This document shows positions 45,765 to 55,009 of a stretch of 64,000 bases of DNA, piece after piece. Numbering within the stretch: the stretch's first letter is position 1; every line of letters begins with the position of its first letter. The stretch covers positions 372,001 through 436,000 of the forward strand of contig NZ_VIRG01000053.1 in NCBI RefSeq assembly GCF_008107695.1, written 5' to 3'. Under the pieces are notes generated by a model. The model searched no databases. It saw only the letters and a program-made list of their open reading frames with translations, and was not told the DNA's origin. This DNA is from Stappia sp. BW2. Lineage in GTDB: Bacteria; Pseudomonadota; Alphaproteobacteria; Rhizobiales; Stappiaceae. A program made the translations under genes and the position numbers.

Positions 45765-47021
45765 TCACACGTGCTCCCACTTATTTTGTCGGCGCTCCCG
45801 GAGGCCCGCCAGACAGATCGCTGCCGGAAGCAGAAGCGGCACGCACAGGAACCTTCCGTAGATGTGGGTCACCCCATTCAGGGCGAATGCGAACATCAGC
45901 AGTATCGTGAACATCAGCACGCCTGCCCAGCGCGTCTCGGTGCTGCTGAACGCCCGCCAACCGACGAACACCAGCGTGAGGAGGACGCCGACAAGACCCA
46001 GCAGCGAAACGACACCACCTTCCGAAAACAACAGCAGATAGGTGTTGTGGACAGGCGCGCCCAAGTCGCTGATCAGCCGGTGTTGATCCACACCAACGCC
46101 GACCCAGATCGACCGATTGATCATGACGATTGCTTCGCGAATGAGAAGCATGCGGCCATCGAATGTGCCTGCCTCACTGGAATCGCCGGTCGTCAACGCC
46201 CCGTAGACCCGCTCCAGAAACACCTCGGGCAAAAAGTACTCTCCGAAGAGGAATAGCGCCGCCAGACCTGCCACGGCCACCCCGATGACGATCAGAATGT
46301 GTTTCGCCGAGCCGTAGAAAAACGAAACTCCGAAGATCCCCAACATCGAGACGATAAAGCCGGAATTCGATGCGGACAGCAGCAGGCCGTAGGCAACCGG
46401 CGTTGCCAGTGCCGCGAACAGGAGGCCCGAGATCTGGGAGATGAAGTAGAGCCAGATCAGGTAGACCAACCCCACACCTGCCAACAGTCCGACCCCGTTT
46501 TCCCGCTCGATCAGGCCGGTCAGGCGTCCGTTTCTCGAAAAGAAACGGGCATCGTCCGGACTGAACACGGAATAGAACACCCCGTGCAACATCACGAATG
46601 CGAGAGAAAAGGCCATCACCTTGCACAGGAACATTGTTTCCCGCGCGGACCGCCCCAGAAGCAGCAGAGGCATGAGGACCAGCGAAAACCCGTATTGGCC
46701 AACACCCACAGCCCCGGTAAGCGGATCGCCGGACATCAGCGATCCGACAATCAGACCGCCGCAAAGAAGCAACACCGAGAAGAGCCAGAAAGGCGTCATG
46801 TCCGCGAAAGGACGAAGTGGAATGCGCCTGTTCGCAATCATCACGACAAAGGCGGCACTGGCAATGAGATCCGACAACGTAAAGAAGACGATATTGGTGC
46901 GCAGATAGGTCATCGGCGACAGAAATACCGCTGCGATGACAAGCAGGCGTTCGAGTTCCTGACTGGCCGTCCCCTGGGTAACAGGATTGCGATGCGGAGA
47001 AAACGGGATCGCGCGAAGCAT
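45765..47021 (-). CDS. Wzy-like polysaccharide polymerase / O-antigen ligase family
   Basis: The 418-residue inner-membrane protein has about 10-12 hydrophobic segments and, in its larger periplasmic loop (about 270-330), the pattern GTFDGRMLLIREAIVMINRSIW followed by GVGVDQHRL and HNTYLLLFSEGG, which matches the Wzy_C/O-antigen ligase family. It polymerises repeat units on undecaprenol at the periplasmic face, in concert with Wzx and Wzc. Its start overlaps the Wzx stop by one base. It could alternatively be a ligase, but there is no LPS core context. Confidence 0.85.
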   Translation of the reverse strand: MLRAIPFSPHRNPVTQGTASQELERLLVIAAVFLSPMTYLRTNIVFFTLSDLIASAAFVVMIANRRIPLRPFADMTPFWLFSVLLLCGGLIVGSLMSGDPLTGAVGVGQYGFSLVLMPLLLLGRSARETMFLCKVMAFSLAFVMLHGVFYSVFSPDDARFFSRNGRLTGLIERENGVGLLAGVGLVYLIWLYFISQISGLLFAALATPVAYGLLLSASNSGFIVSMLGIFGVSFFYGSAKHILIVIGVAVAGLAALFLFGEYFLPEVFLERVYGALTTGDSSEAGTFDGRMLLIREAIVMINRSIWVGVGVDQHRLISDLGAPVHNTYLLLFSEGGVVSLLGLVGVLLTLVFVGWRAFSSTETRWAGVLMFTILLMFAFALNGVTHIYGRFLCVPLLLPAAICLAGLRERRQNKWEHV

Positions 47022-48358
47022 CAGGTCTGCCTCCTCACGTCGCGCTGCCGGCGCGACCAGTAGAGGACGAACAAAGCGCCTGCGACCAGCGTGCCGTTGA
47101 ACATCACATGTGCGGCAGCCGCCCCAACCGGCCCCAGGACATGAACAAGCGGTACGAAAGAGGCCAGGAAAACCACGCTTCCGAGCACGGTCACCCCGAG
47201 AAGCTCACGGTCGCGCCCCATGCTCAGCATGGCCGGATTAAGCACCATCGTCGCCAGCAGCAGTATGACGGCCAGCAATTGGACGTTGACCATGTTCGCC
47301 GCCTCATCGAACCCCGCGCCGAAAAGGACCGACAAGAGCGATGGCATCAGGAATGCGGCGGGGATCAGCACAGTCAGGCAAAGGCCTGCGATTGCCAGCA
47401 GCACGCCATTTACCAGCTTGTGAAACCCGCGCTCTTCGCCGGAGCTCCATTTGCGCGCCAGTTCCGGGAAGATTGCCTGGTTCAGCGGGCGCCCCAGCTT
47501 GAGCGCGCTGTCGGCAACCCGGCGAGCAATATGAAAATATCCGACGAATTTTTCATCCACGAGCACCGACAGCAGGATCACATCCAGGCGCTGCACCGTC
47601 TGGCGGATGATAACGTTGAAGTTCGAGTTCCAGAGGAAGCGCAGAATTCCCGGGTTCTCGCTGCGGATACCCTGCATCGGAACCTGCATGAACGTGCCGT
47701 AGCCACGCTGGCGAACATAACGCAGCGAAAAGACAAACGGCAGCAGGCTGTTGGCCAGTCCCTCGATCACCGCCACAAGGACAAATCCCCAAAGGCCGTA
47801 ACCCATCGCCCATACGCCGGCGGACAGTACCAGGCGCATCAGGGCAATACCGACGTCGACCTTGGCGAGAACGTCAAACCGGTCGAAAATCCTCAAAACG
47901 GCGACCGCGGTCGGCTTGAGATTGAAAAGAAGCGCCAGGGAAAACAGCGCCAGATAAGCAGAACTGTCCTGTGGCCAGCCCATCATCCGCACCGTTACAT
48001 GGGCGGCGAAGATCGAAACCCCGGCAGCGAGCGTACTGCCAGCGAGGTTCACGTAGACCGAGCCCTTCAGCAATCGCATGAACCGGTTGCTGTCATTATC
48101 GGACAGGGCCTCAACGCCATATTTGATCACGGCTTGCCAGGGCTCCAGACGCAAAAGCCGATCGACAATGCGCACGTAGGCCTGAAAGATCGCGAAGAGA
48201 CCAAGACCTGCCGGACCAAGTGACTGGGCCATGATGGCCAGCGTCCCGATGCTGATCAAACCGCTGACGGCCTGGGACGAGAAGACCCATGAGAAATTGC
48301 GTATGAGCCGCCCGGCGATCAGGCTGTCTTCTGCTGAGAGGTTGAGCAGTCGGGCCAT
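47021..48358 (-). CDS. Wzx-like polysaccharide flippase
   Basis: The 445-residue protein has 12-14 hydrophobic segments. Its N-terminus (RNFSWVFSSQAVSGLISIGTLAIMAQSLGPAGLGLF) is the classic start of the MATE-like polysaccharide flippase family (Wzx). It moves undecaprenol-linked repeat units across the inner membrane. It is flanked by the Wzy and lyase genes, with one-base overlaps at both ends, indicating tight co-translation. Confidence 0.9.
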   Translation of the reverse strand: MARLLNLSAEDSLIAGRLIRNFSWVFSSQAVSGLISIGTLAIMAQSLGPAGLGLFAIFQAYVRIVDRLLRLEPWQAVIKYGVEALSDNDSNRFMRLLKGSVYVNLAGSTLAAGVSIFAAHVTVRMMGWPQDSSAYLALFSLALLFNLKPTAVAVLRIFDRFDVLAKVDVGIALMRLVLSAGVWAMGYGLWGFVLVAVIEGLANSLLPFVFSLRYVRQRGYGTFMQVPMQGIRSENPGILRFLWNSNFNVIIRQTVQRLDVILLSVLVDEKFVGYFHIARRVADSALKLGRPLNQAIFPELARKWSSGEERGFHKLVNGVLLAIAGLCLTVLIPAAFLMPSLLSVLFGAGFDEAANMVNVQLLAVILLLATMVLNPAMLSMGRDRELLGVTVLGSVVFLASFVPLVHVLGPVGAAAAHVMFNGTLVAGALFVLYWSRRQRDVRRQT

Positions 48359-49770
48359 CAGTCATCCAGCTCCCTGTCGCCGGCAAGTTCTGCCAGCCAA
48401 AGCTCAATGTGCGCCCTGTCCGTGCCCGTGGCAATCTGCCATGGGTCGTTTGGCTGGCTGGCATCGAGCCCGGCCGTCGCATCTTCCCAGTCGTCCGGAA
48501 ATCCGTCGCCGTCTGTGTCCACGACCCGTTCGTCCAGCTGGTGGTCTGGCCAGCCACCAACTTCGGACGGAGAATCGATCACCCGTCCGGTGCAATTGCG
48601 AACCGTATCGACAAGCTGACGGTCCAGCTCGTCCCGGTGGCGGTCCGACGGCAGGCGGTCGCCAACCCCTTCAAGCACGAGATCGAGCACTTCGCTTGCT
48701 TTCACGCGCGGGACGGACAACGTGCCGGTCACGCCCTCGACGATTTCGGCACCGGGATCGGCATCGACCTGCGGGAAGGGCCGGTTTCGATCACAGCGTC
48801 CGCGGTCGATCGCGAGAATGTCATCTACCTGAACCTCAAGGCTGTACTGGTCGCTTGCCATGATGGCCTCGACCGCGGCGGGCCGATTGCGGACGGTGTT
48901 CGGACCCGTCAGCGCCACGTTGCCGGCGTAGATGATCAGCGCATTGCCGTAGTAGTTGCGAAACTCTCCGAATTGACTGATCGGATTGTAGAAAACACTG
49001 TTGACGACTTCGACCGGACCGTCGTCGTTGCCATAGATATCCGGATTACGGTCCCGATTGTGGGCGAAAAGATTTCGCCAGAGACTGACGCGCCCGCAGT
49101 CGAAGTCGCGGCCGTCGCCGGAGCAGATCAAGGCCCCCTTCGAGTGACGCCCCTTCGGGTGATTGGCATGATCCAGCGCCCAGGCGGAAATGCTGTTTGC
49201 GACCGTTATGTCGCTGGACCGTTCGCGGGAAACATGTATGCCGAGGTTCTCGTCGGTGGCAAACATCAACGACAAATGATCGAGATAAACGCGCGTGGCG
49301 TTCTCAAGCGTCACCCCGTCGACCGACGACGAAGGCTGCTGGCTCGGCCCCGGCCGTACCTTGAGAAACCGGACGACGACATCGCTGGCATTCTTGATGA
49401 TCACGGGGGTGGCGCGGGATTTTCCCAGCCTGATCTGGATACCCAGCCCGGGCGCCGTCTGGCCTGCAACATAGAGGTTCGAGCGGAAAAAGAGCGGGCT
49501 GTCGAGCGTGATCGTTCCGCTCACCTGGAAGACACAGATCCGAGGCATGTCGCCCTTTTCGACGCAGGCACGCAGAGAACCCGGACCGGCATCGGCCAGC
49601 GTTGTAACCGGAATGATCTCGCCGCCGGTCCACCCGGTCGCAAATGCTCCGAACCCGACAGCCCCCGGAAACGCCCGGGGCGCGGCCTCAGCCGTCAACG
49701 GCAGCGTCAGCGTCAGCAAGAGGCCAAGGGCGAAAACGATTGCAGCCTGTGTTTTGTACTCAGCCATCAT
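48358..49770 (-). CDS. Exported pectate-lyase-like protein (PL1-like right-handed beta-helix)
   Basis: The 470-residue protein begins with a Sec signal (about 1-30, ending AEA-APRAF). It has the AFPGAVGFG and GSLRACVE motifs typical of family 1 polysaccharide lyases, then IIKNASDVVVRFLKVRPG and VYLDHLSLMFATDENLGI, matching the PL1 core around the DHCSxSW-like active region. A C-terminal segment contains a calcium-binding-like DTDGDGFPDDWE repeat. It may trim the polysaccharide in the periplasm during export or act as a depolymerase; the real substrate is unknown. It overlaps the Wzc-like gene by 11 bp. Confidence 0.83.
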   Translation of the reverse strand: MMAEYKTQAAIVFALGLLLTLTLPLTAEAAPRAFPGAVGFGAFATGWTGGEIIPVTTLADAGPGSLRACVEKGDMPRICVFQVSGTITLDSPLFFRSNLYVAGQTAPGLGIQIRLGKSRATPVIIKNASDVVVRFLKVRPGPSQQPSSSVDGVTLENATRVYLDHLSLMFATDENLGIHVSRERSSDITVANSISAWALDHANHPKGRHSKGALICSGDGRDFDCGRVSLWRNLFAHNRDRNPDIYGNDDGPVEVVNSVFYNPISQFGEFRNYYGNALIIYAGNVALTGPNTVRNRPAAVEAIMASDQYSLEVQVDDILAIDRGRCDRNRPFPQVDADPGAEIVEGVTGTLSVPRVKASEVLDLVLEGVGDRLPSDRHRDELDRQLVDTVRNCTGRVIDSPSEVGGWPDHQLDERVVDTDGDGFPDDWEDATAGLDASQPNDPWQIATGTDRAHIELWLAELAGDRELDD

Positions 49771-51583
49771 TCACCACTATCCCGACGTTCGAGGCATTGT
49801 TCAGTTCAAGTTGTTGAGCGGCTTTCGAAAGATCTTCGAAGCGGGTCTTCTTCATGCGGGCAACCAGCAGCACCGACTGCGCGAGACTGCCGAGGCGGCA
49901 TGCCACGTCGTCACTCAGCACAGGCGGGCAATCGATCACGATCAGGGAGTATTTACGGCGCAGGATGCTGAGAGACGTGGTGACACTGGACATGTTGCCA
50001 AAGCGTATCGGCACGGCACCCGGCGCGGGTGCGATTATCGACAGGCTCGGATGGCCGGGCAAATGCCACGCGGCTGCATCGATCTGCAAAGGATTGGTCA
50101 GAAGATCGAGGAACCCGCTCGCGCTGCGTTTGCGCGACAGGGTCGTGATCAGGTCCTTTTGCGATGGGTCCAGATCGACAAGCAGGACCTTTTCACCTCC
50201 TGCCGCCGCATGTGCCGCAAGCGCAAAACTGAGGGTGCTCCGCCCCTCCTGGTTCCCCGGCGACGTGACCAGAACCATGGCACTGGTCTCTTTCCCGGAG
50301 CCGGTCCCGGTCTTTGTACGAAGGGTCGTGTAAAGGGGCGAGATCTTGTGCAATGCCCGTACCAGGCTCCCTCTCCGGGTAGCCCAGGCCATGCGGGTGA
50401 TGAACTTTCGTGAAAGCCGAGGCAAATGCCCCAGAACCGGTGCGCGAAACGTGGTTATCTGCTGCGGCCACCGCAAGCGGCCGCGAAGGTTTTCCCGTAG
50501 AAGCGCCAGAATGAAACCGAATGTGAGCCCACAGATCAGCGCGCCTACCGTTTCGGTTTTGGGAGAAGGAGAAACAGGCCTTGCCGACGGGCTTGCAACG
50601 GTAACCTGTCGCGCAACCGGGGCCAGAAGCGCCTCCTGCATTGTGAGCGCTTCAACCTTGTCGAACAGAAGATCATCCTGCCTTCGCATCGACTCCAGCT
50701 TTCGCTCAAGGCCGTTCTTTTCAACCTCAGCTGCCGCACGCGCTTCAAGTTTCGCAAGTGTCGCATCCCGCTCCGCCTTGAGTTCCGTCGCATCTGCCGA
50801 GTGTTCTGCCTGCTCTTCAGCCAGCGCCAGTTGCGCTTCCAGGCGGCGAAGGGTGTCGGTCAGAGTTTGCGTCACGGTCACATCGTCGAGATTGTGGGCC
50901 TTGGTGAAGGCCAGCAGATCTGCTTCCGCCACTTCCATCGTCTTCTGCAATGCGGACTGTCGCGACAAGATCGACATCCTGGTCCGCTCGATATCCGCGC
51001 GCTGTATCTCCAGCGTGTAGTCGACATAACTGCGGGCAACGCCATTCGCGATTTCGGCAGCCGTTTGCGGACTGGCGTCGGTCGCAAGAATATCGATGGC
51101 AAAGGTCGTGGGATGCCAGATGATCTGGTAGCTCTCCAGAATACGATCAATCGCGCTTGCCTTGCCGGACGCGCCGCCTTGATCTTCCCCGGAAGTTGAA
51201 GCCGACACGTCTTCAGGCAAAACCTGTTCCGCCACCCGTGCGGCGAACTCTCGCGAATTCATCACCTCGATTTCGGTGGCCAGTTGGGTCATCGACAAGG
51301 TTCTGGCCCGCAGCCGAGCCCCGAACGGGTCGAGACGCAGGATCGCATCGTCGACCACCAGCGTGGCCTGCGAGCTGTAGGTCGGCACAACGGTGGCAAG
51401 CCGAAGCCACATCAGGGCGCCACAGGCCAGCATGCACAGGGCGATCAGAAGTGCATTCCTGAGGATTAGCGTGTGAATCTGGATATTCTCAAGCCCGGTT
51501 TCGGCAGCAGTTTCGGTCTGGCGACCCCGTTTTGACACCGGATCAGCCACCTTGCCGGCAGATTGAGAACTGGTGCTGAACAA
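49760..51583 (-). CDS. Wzc-like polysaccharide co-polymerase with degenerate kinase domain
   Basis: The 607-residue protein has a Wzz-type chain-length domain flanked by two membrane helices (about 45-65 and 345-365) with a long periplasmic coiled coil between, then a P-loop domain. Its Walker A is NQEGRST, with Arg448 in place of the lysine (440-451), though Walker A' VLLVDLDP (466-473) remains. There is no C-terminal tyrosine cluster; it ends NNASNVGIVVNDG. This fits an inactive partner of the second Wzc. The other Wzc-like gene lies 253 bp upstream. It overlaps the lyase gene. Confidence 0.88.
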   Translation of the reverse strand: MFSTSSQSAGKVADPVSKRGRQTETAAETGLENIQIHTLILRNALLIALCMLACGALMWLRLATVVPTYSSQATLVVDDAILRLDPFGARLRARTLSMTQLATEIEVMNSREFAARVAEQVLPEDVSASTSGEDQGGASGKASAIDRILESYQIIWHPTTFAIDILATDASPQTAAEIANGVARSYVDYTLEIQRADIERTRMSILSRQSALQKTMEVAEADLLAFTKAHNLDDVTVTQTLTDTLRRLEAQLALAEEQAEHSADATELKAERDATLAKLEARAAAEVEKNGLERKLESMRRQDDLLFDKVEALTMQEALLAPVARQVTVASPSARPVSPSPKTETVGALICGLTFGFILALLRENLRGRLRWPQQITTFRAPVLGHLPRLSRKFITRMAWATRRGSLVRALHKISPLYTTLRTKTGTGSGKETSAMVLVTSPGNQEGRSTLSFALAAHAAAGGEKVLLVDLDPSQKDLITTLSRKRSASGFLDLLTNPLQIDAAAWHLPGHPSLSIIAPAPGAVPIRFGNMSSVTTSLSILRRKYSLIVIDCPPVLSDDVACRLGSLAQSVLLVARMKKTRFEDLSKAAQQLELNNASNVGIVVNDG

Positions 51584-51836
51584 AGACAGGGATCGTCTCC
51601 TTCACTGTGTTGCGGCAGAAGCGCCGGACCTTGCGACCGTTTTAAGATTGCCAACCGCCCGAACAATCCTTGAACGGCACTGCGCGGCACTCGATGCGAT
51701 TTTCAAATAGCTACGGCTGAAACTTCGATGCGCAGCAAGATGCAAAAAATTTCAAATAAACCGTCCTGTCGGACCCGATGCCTTTTGGTGGACCGCGATG
51801 ACGGAAAAAGGGAGCGCCATCGCGACCAGGGCTGTC
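51584..51836. other. Intergenic region between the two Wzc-like genes
   Basis: The 253-bp gap includes an AT-richer stretch around 51720-51780 that could hold a promoter for the degenerate Wzc and the genes after it. No terminator hairpin with a T-run and no small gene was found. Confidence 0.35.
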
Positions 51837-53747
51837 TTACTTAGGCGATTTGTAAATATAGCTGTTGTTGTAGGCGTAATATCCTCCCGCACGGTGAGCT
51901 CCGTAGTCGCGCAGCGAGTAACGGCGAATGTCGACGTCGTTCAGAACCACACCTGCGAGCGGAATCTGATTGTGCCGCAAGGCTTCAGCCGCCGTTCCCA
52001 GCGCATCTTCCGACGTGCGCCCCCAGCGCGCGATCAGGATCACGAAATCCGCGAGCGTCGCCAGACGGTTGGCTTCGTCGGCCGCCAGTACGGGAGCCGT
52101 ATCAATAATGATGACGTCGTAGGTTCCGCGCAGTTTCTTCAAAATGGCCTTGCCGCGAGGCGTGTCGAACAGGCGCCTATGAACGATGAAATCCGGCGAG
52201 AACGACAGGAGATTGACCTGTCCGAACCGGGCGCATGGCACAATATGCTCGTCGATTGCCTTCTGATCCTGCCAGATGTCCTGGGGCGTAGTCTTCGGCA
52301 CCTCGCAGCCTGCCATGCGCGTCAGGCCATGCCGGTGGATATCGAGATCGATCATCAGCACCCGGTGTCCTTCCCGGGCAGCGGAAACCGCGAGCGAGAA
52401 CGTCAGGGTCGTCTTGCCTTCGTTGGCAAGCGCCGATGTGACAGCCATGACCATGCTGTCCTTTTTGCGGACCTGATTGGAAAGCAGCGTGAGCAGACTG
52501 CGCAGCGCGAGCTGGAACGGCGAATTCTCCTGCCTGGACGTCTTGCTCAGGAAGAGTTCCTGCTTGTCCCTCTTCCGCCAGAACCGGATCCGCGGAACAT
52601 AACCGATGGTTCGCAAGCCCAGGTACTGCATCGTCTGGGTACCGGTCCACACCCGGCGGTCGAACAGTTCCCGCAAGAGCACAAAACCCAGACCGACGAC
52701 CAGCCCGCCCGCAATGCCGAATGCGAAGATCGCGATACGGTTTGGTGTCGCCGGTTTCAGTGCAGGGTAAGCCACAGTTACCTGGCGGGCATCGGGCTGA
52801 AGAAAGTCGACCTGTGTTTCCAGCGCGTTGCGCCGCTCCACAAGGGCCTGATACCTGGCCAGATCTGAATCAAGCGATCTCTGCAACTTTGACTGTGTCA
52901 GTTCAGCGCGCGTTCGCTCTTCCAGTTTCTGTTCCACCTCCGCAAGGCGGAGTTGGGCCTCGTCTGCCCGGATGGAAGATCCATTCTGGTCGCGGGCAAG
53001 GCTCAGGATCGAAGTCAATCTGCTGAGTTCTGCCCTCAACTCGTCGCCGAGGCTGGTGTCGTCCAGTTCGTTTTCGCGAATGAGGTTCGCCAGGCGCGCT
53101 TCCATCTCGCTCAGGCGGCCACCAAGGAGGGTTATCCGGTCCCGCAATTCGGAGATGGATGACTGGACGACGTCCTTTTTCTCCCGAAGGGAGCTGTCGA
53201 TGTAAGTCCTGGAAAGCGTATTCGCCAGTTGCGCCGCCATGCTGGCATCCGGGTGGCGCACACGAATGTCGAGCGCCAGGCTCTCCCCTCGCCTTTCAAC
53301 CGTATAGCTGTTGAGCATGCGCACCAGAACCGCTTCGAGTTGCTGGTCCTGATTGGGCAGCGGCGTTTCGGTTGCCGACAGATACGGATTGAAATATCTG
53401 TCCGAAATCAGGTTCAGTTCACTGGCGACCTTACGTGCGAATTCCACGGATCGAAGCAAGTCGATCTCGGTCTCCACGTGGATAAGCGACGTGTCGGAGT
53501 TTTCGATTGTCGTCTCGGTCGGATTTATCCGCGTTTCCACGTTCGACAGAATGATGGTCGAGCGTGCGGCAAATTTCGGCTGAATGACCTTGAGCGCCAT
53601 ATGAGCAGCGCCCAGACCCAGCAGCATGGACAATATCAGCCAGAGCCAGTTTCTCCGCAACACCTTGAACATGGCAAAGAATCCGAACTGAATCGGACGT
53701 TCTGCCAAGGCATATTGTTCCTGCTGCGAGTCAACAAGAATGCTCAT
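51837..53747 (-). CDS. Wzc-like bacterial tyrosine autokinase and polysaccharide co-polymerase
   Basis: The 636-residue protein has N-terminal and central membrane helices (about 33-53 and 338-358), a Wzz domain, a periplasmic coiled coil (about 185-310), and a BY-kinase domain with Walker A ANEGKTTL (Lys445) and Walker A' VLMIDLDIHRHG (463-474). Walker B is YDVIIIDTAPVL. The last 29 residues contain seven tyrosines (YSLRDYGAHRAGGYYAYNN and beyond), a classic autophosphorylation cluster. It should set chain length and drive export with the OPX protein. It is likely the active partner of the degenerate Wzc at 49760. Confidence 0.93.
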   Translation of the reverse strand: MSILVDSQQEQYALAERPIQFGFFAMFKVLRRNWLWLILSMLLGLGAAHMALKVIQPKFAARSTIILSNVETRINPTETTIENSDTSLIHVETEIDLLRSVEFARKVASELNLISDRYFNPYLSATETPLPNQDQQLEAVLVRMLNSYTVERRGESLALDIRVRHPDASMAAQLANTLSRTYIDSSLREKKDVVQSSISELRDRITLLGGRLSEMEARLANLIRENELDDTSLGDELRAELSRLTSILSLARDQNGSSIRADEAQLRLAEVEQKLEERTRAELTQSKLQRSLDSDLARYQALVERRNALETQVDFLQPDARQVTVAYPALKPATPNRIAIFAFGIAGGLVVGLGFVLLRELFDRRVWTGTQTMQYLGLRTIGYVPRIRFWRKRDKQELFLSKTSRQENSPFQLALRSLLTLLSNQVRKKDSMVMAVTSALANEGKTTLTFSLAVSAAREGHRVLMIDLDIHRHGLTRMAGCEVPKTTPQDIWQDQKAIDEHIVPCARFGQVNLLSFSPDFIVHRRLFDTPRGKAILKKLRGTYDVIIIDTAPVLAADEANRLATLADFVILIARWGRTSEDALGTAAEALRHNQIPLAGVVLNDVDIRRYSLRDYGAHRAGGYYAYNNSYIYKSPK

Positions 53748-53878
53748 AGAATCCCCCCAATTGCCGCCGATATCTGCTGTTCGTCATCGTATCGAAGTCG
53801 TTATTATTGAGCGCTCCGGCATCGGTCCGCGCCAGGTCCGCCGTGACGGACAGTCCGGTGTCCACAGTGGTGAAACGT

Positions 53879-55006
53879 TCACGCATTTGCATGTGAATAC
53901 CCCTCCCCCGCCGGCTTGCCATGTTTGAAGGCCCCCTCCCGGCCGGCATCGGAAATCGCCCGGTCCCATTGGGCAAGAATGGTCTCCGGCGCCAGTTTCT
54001 GCCGCAGGCGGAGGCTGGCATCCGCCATCGCGGCTCTCAGGGCCGAGCTGGACATCAGGCGATCAATCGCCTCGGCAAGCGCCGCGACATCGCCATCGTT
54101 GACCAGAAGTCCGTTTTCTCCATCGAAGATCAGCTCCCGTGGGCCGTAGGGGCAGTCGAACGCAACGACGGGAAGCCCGCTGACGACAGCTTCGGCAACG
54201 ACATTCGGAAAGCCTTCGAAACGGGAGGAAAGAACGAGAATGTCGGAGTTCCGGATCCATTCCCCCGGCTTGGTGCTCTTGCCCGGCAGGCTGACGACGT
54301 CCTGAAGTCCAAGGCGGTCACGCTGCGCTTCCAGGGAAGCGCGGGCGGCACCTTCTCCATAGATCGTCAGTCTTGCTTCCGGCTGTTTTTCGCGCACCAG
54401 CGCCATGGCATCGATGAGCAGATCAAAGCCCTTCTGGTGGTCCAGACGTCCGACGGCAACCAGCCTGTTTCCTTCAGGCGAAGGCGCCACCCCTGCAATG
54501 GGCGCACAGGGGTTCGGGATCACCTGGGCGCAGGGCTGCACCCGTGCCGGCAGGCCCTGCCGCGCCCGGTCCGTCTGCATGACCATCGCCGCGGCTCGCG
54601 GCATCAGGGCATTCTGCGCACGTCGCCAGGCCGGATGCGCCCTTTGCACCAGCGGGTTGTTACGCTCGGAGGCGATCACGGGCACCGACGAACCTGCGGC
54701 CAGAAGGGTCAGGACGTTGATCTTGGTCAGGAACGACAGGCAGGCATCCGGCGATACAGACCGAACCAGCTTGCGGATATTTGCAAGCCTGCGCAACGGC
54801 AGGGGAAGCAGCCCTTTGCCGGAGGACCGGTCAAGAACGTGAAGGACAACGTTGTCCGGATAGGAGAAATATGATCCTGCTTCGGGGCAGGTCATAGCGG
54901 CCACATGCACTTCATCGCCCAGCTCAGCACGATGTGCTGCCAGCATGGCCACGATCTTTTCCGTGCCACCTGCGCCAAATCCAGCCTGAACGAACAACAG
55001 CTTCAT
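53879..55006 (-). CDS. GT4-family glycosyltransferase
   Basis: The 375-residue GT-B enzyme begins with LLFVQAGFGAGGTEKIVAMLA and has the donor-domain motifs LVAVGRLDHQKGFDLLIDAM and SSRFEGFPNVVAEAVVSGLPVVAFDCPYGPRELI. The catalytic Glu is in place. These enzymes add hexoses or related sugars from a nucleotide donor to the lipid carrier. It ends 131 bp before the active Wzc and lies four bases after the GT2 gene upstream. The sugar added is not evident. Confidence 0.9.
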   Translation of the reverse strand: MKLLFVQAGFGAGGTEKIVAMLAAHRAELGDEVHVAAMTCPEAGSYFSYPDNVVLHVLDRSSGKGLLPLPLRRLANIRKLVRSVSPDACLSFLTKINVLTLLAAGSSVPVIASERNNPLVQRAHPAWRRAQNALMPRAAAMVMQTDRARQGLPARVQPCAQVIPNPCAPIAGVAPSPEGNRLVAVGRLDHQKGFDLLIDAMALVREKQPEARLTIYGEGAARASLEAQRDRLGLQDVVSLPGKSTKPGEWIRNSDILVLSSRFEGFPNVVAEAVVSGLPVVAFDCPYGPRELIFDGENGLLVNDGDVAALAEAIDRLMSSSALRAAMADASLRLRQKLAPETILAQWDRAISDAGREGAFKHGKPAGEGYSHANA

Positions 55007-55009
55007 GGT

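Noticed and set aside
48409-49971. Plus-strand ORF of 520 codons opposite the lyase gene
   Set aside because: Antisense shadow; no signal peptide or motif, while the opposite strand encodes an exported PL1-like protein.
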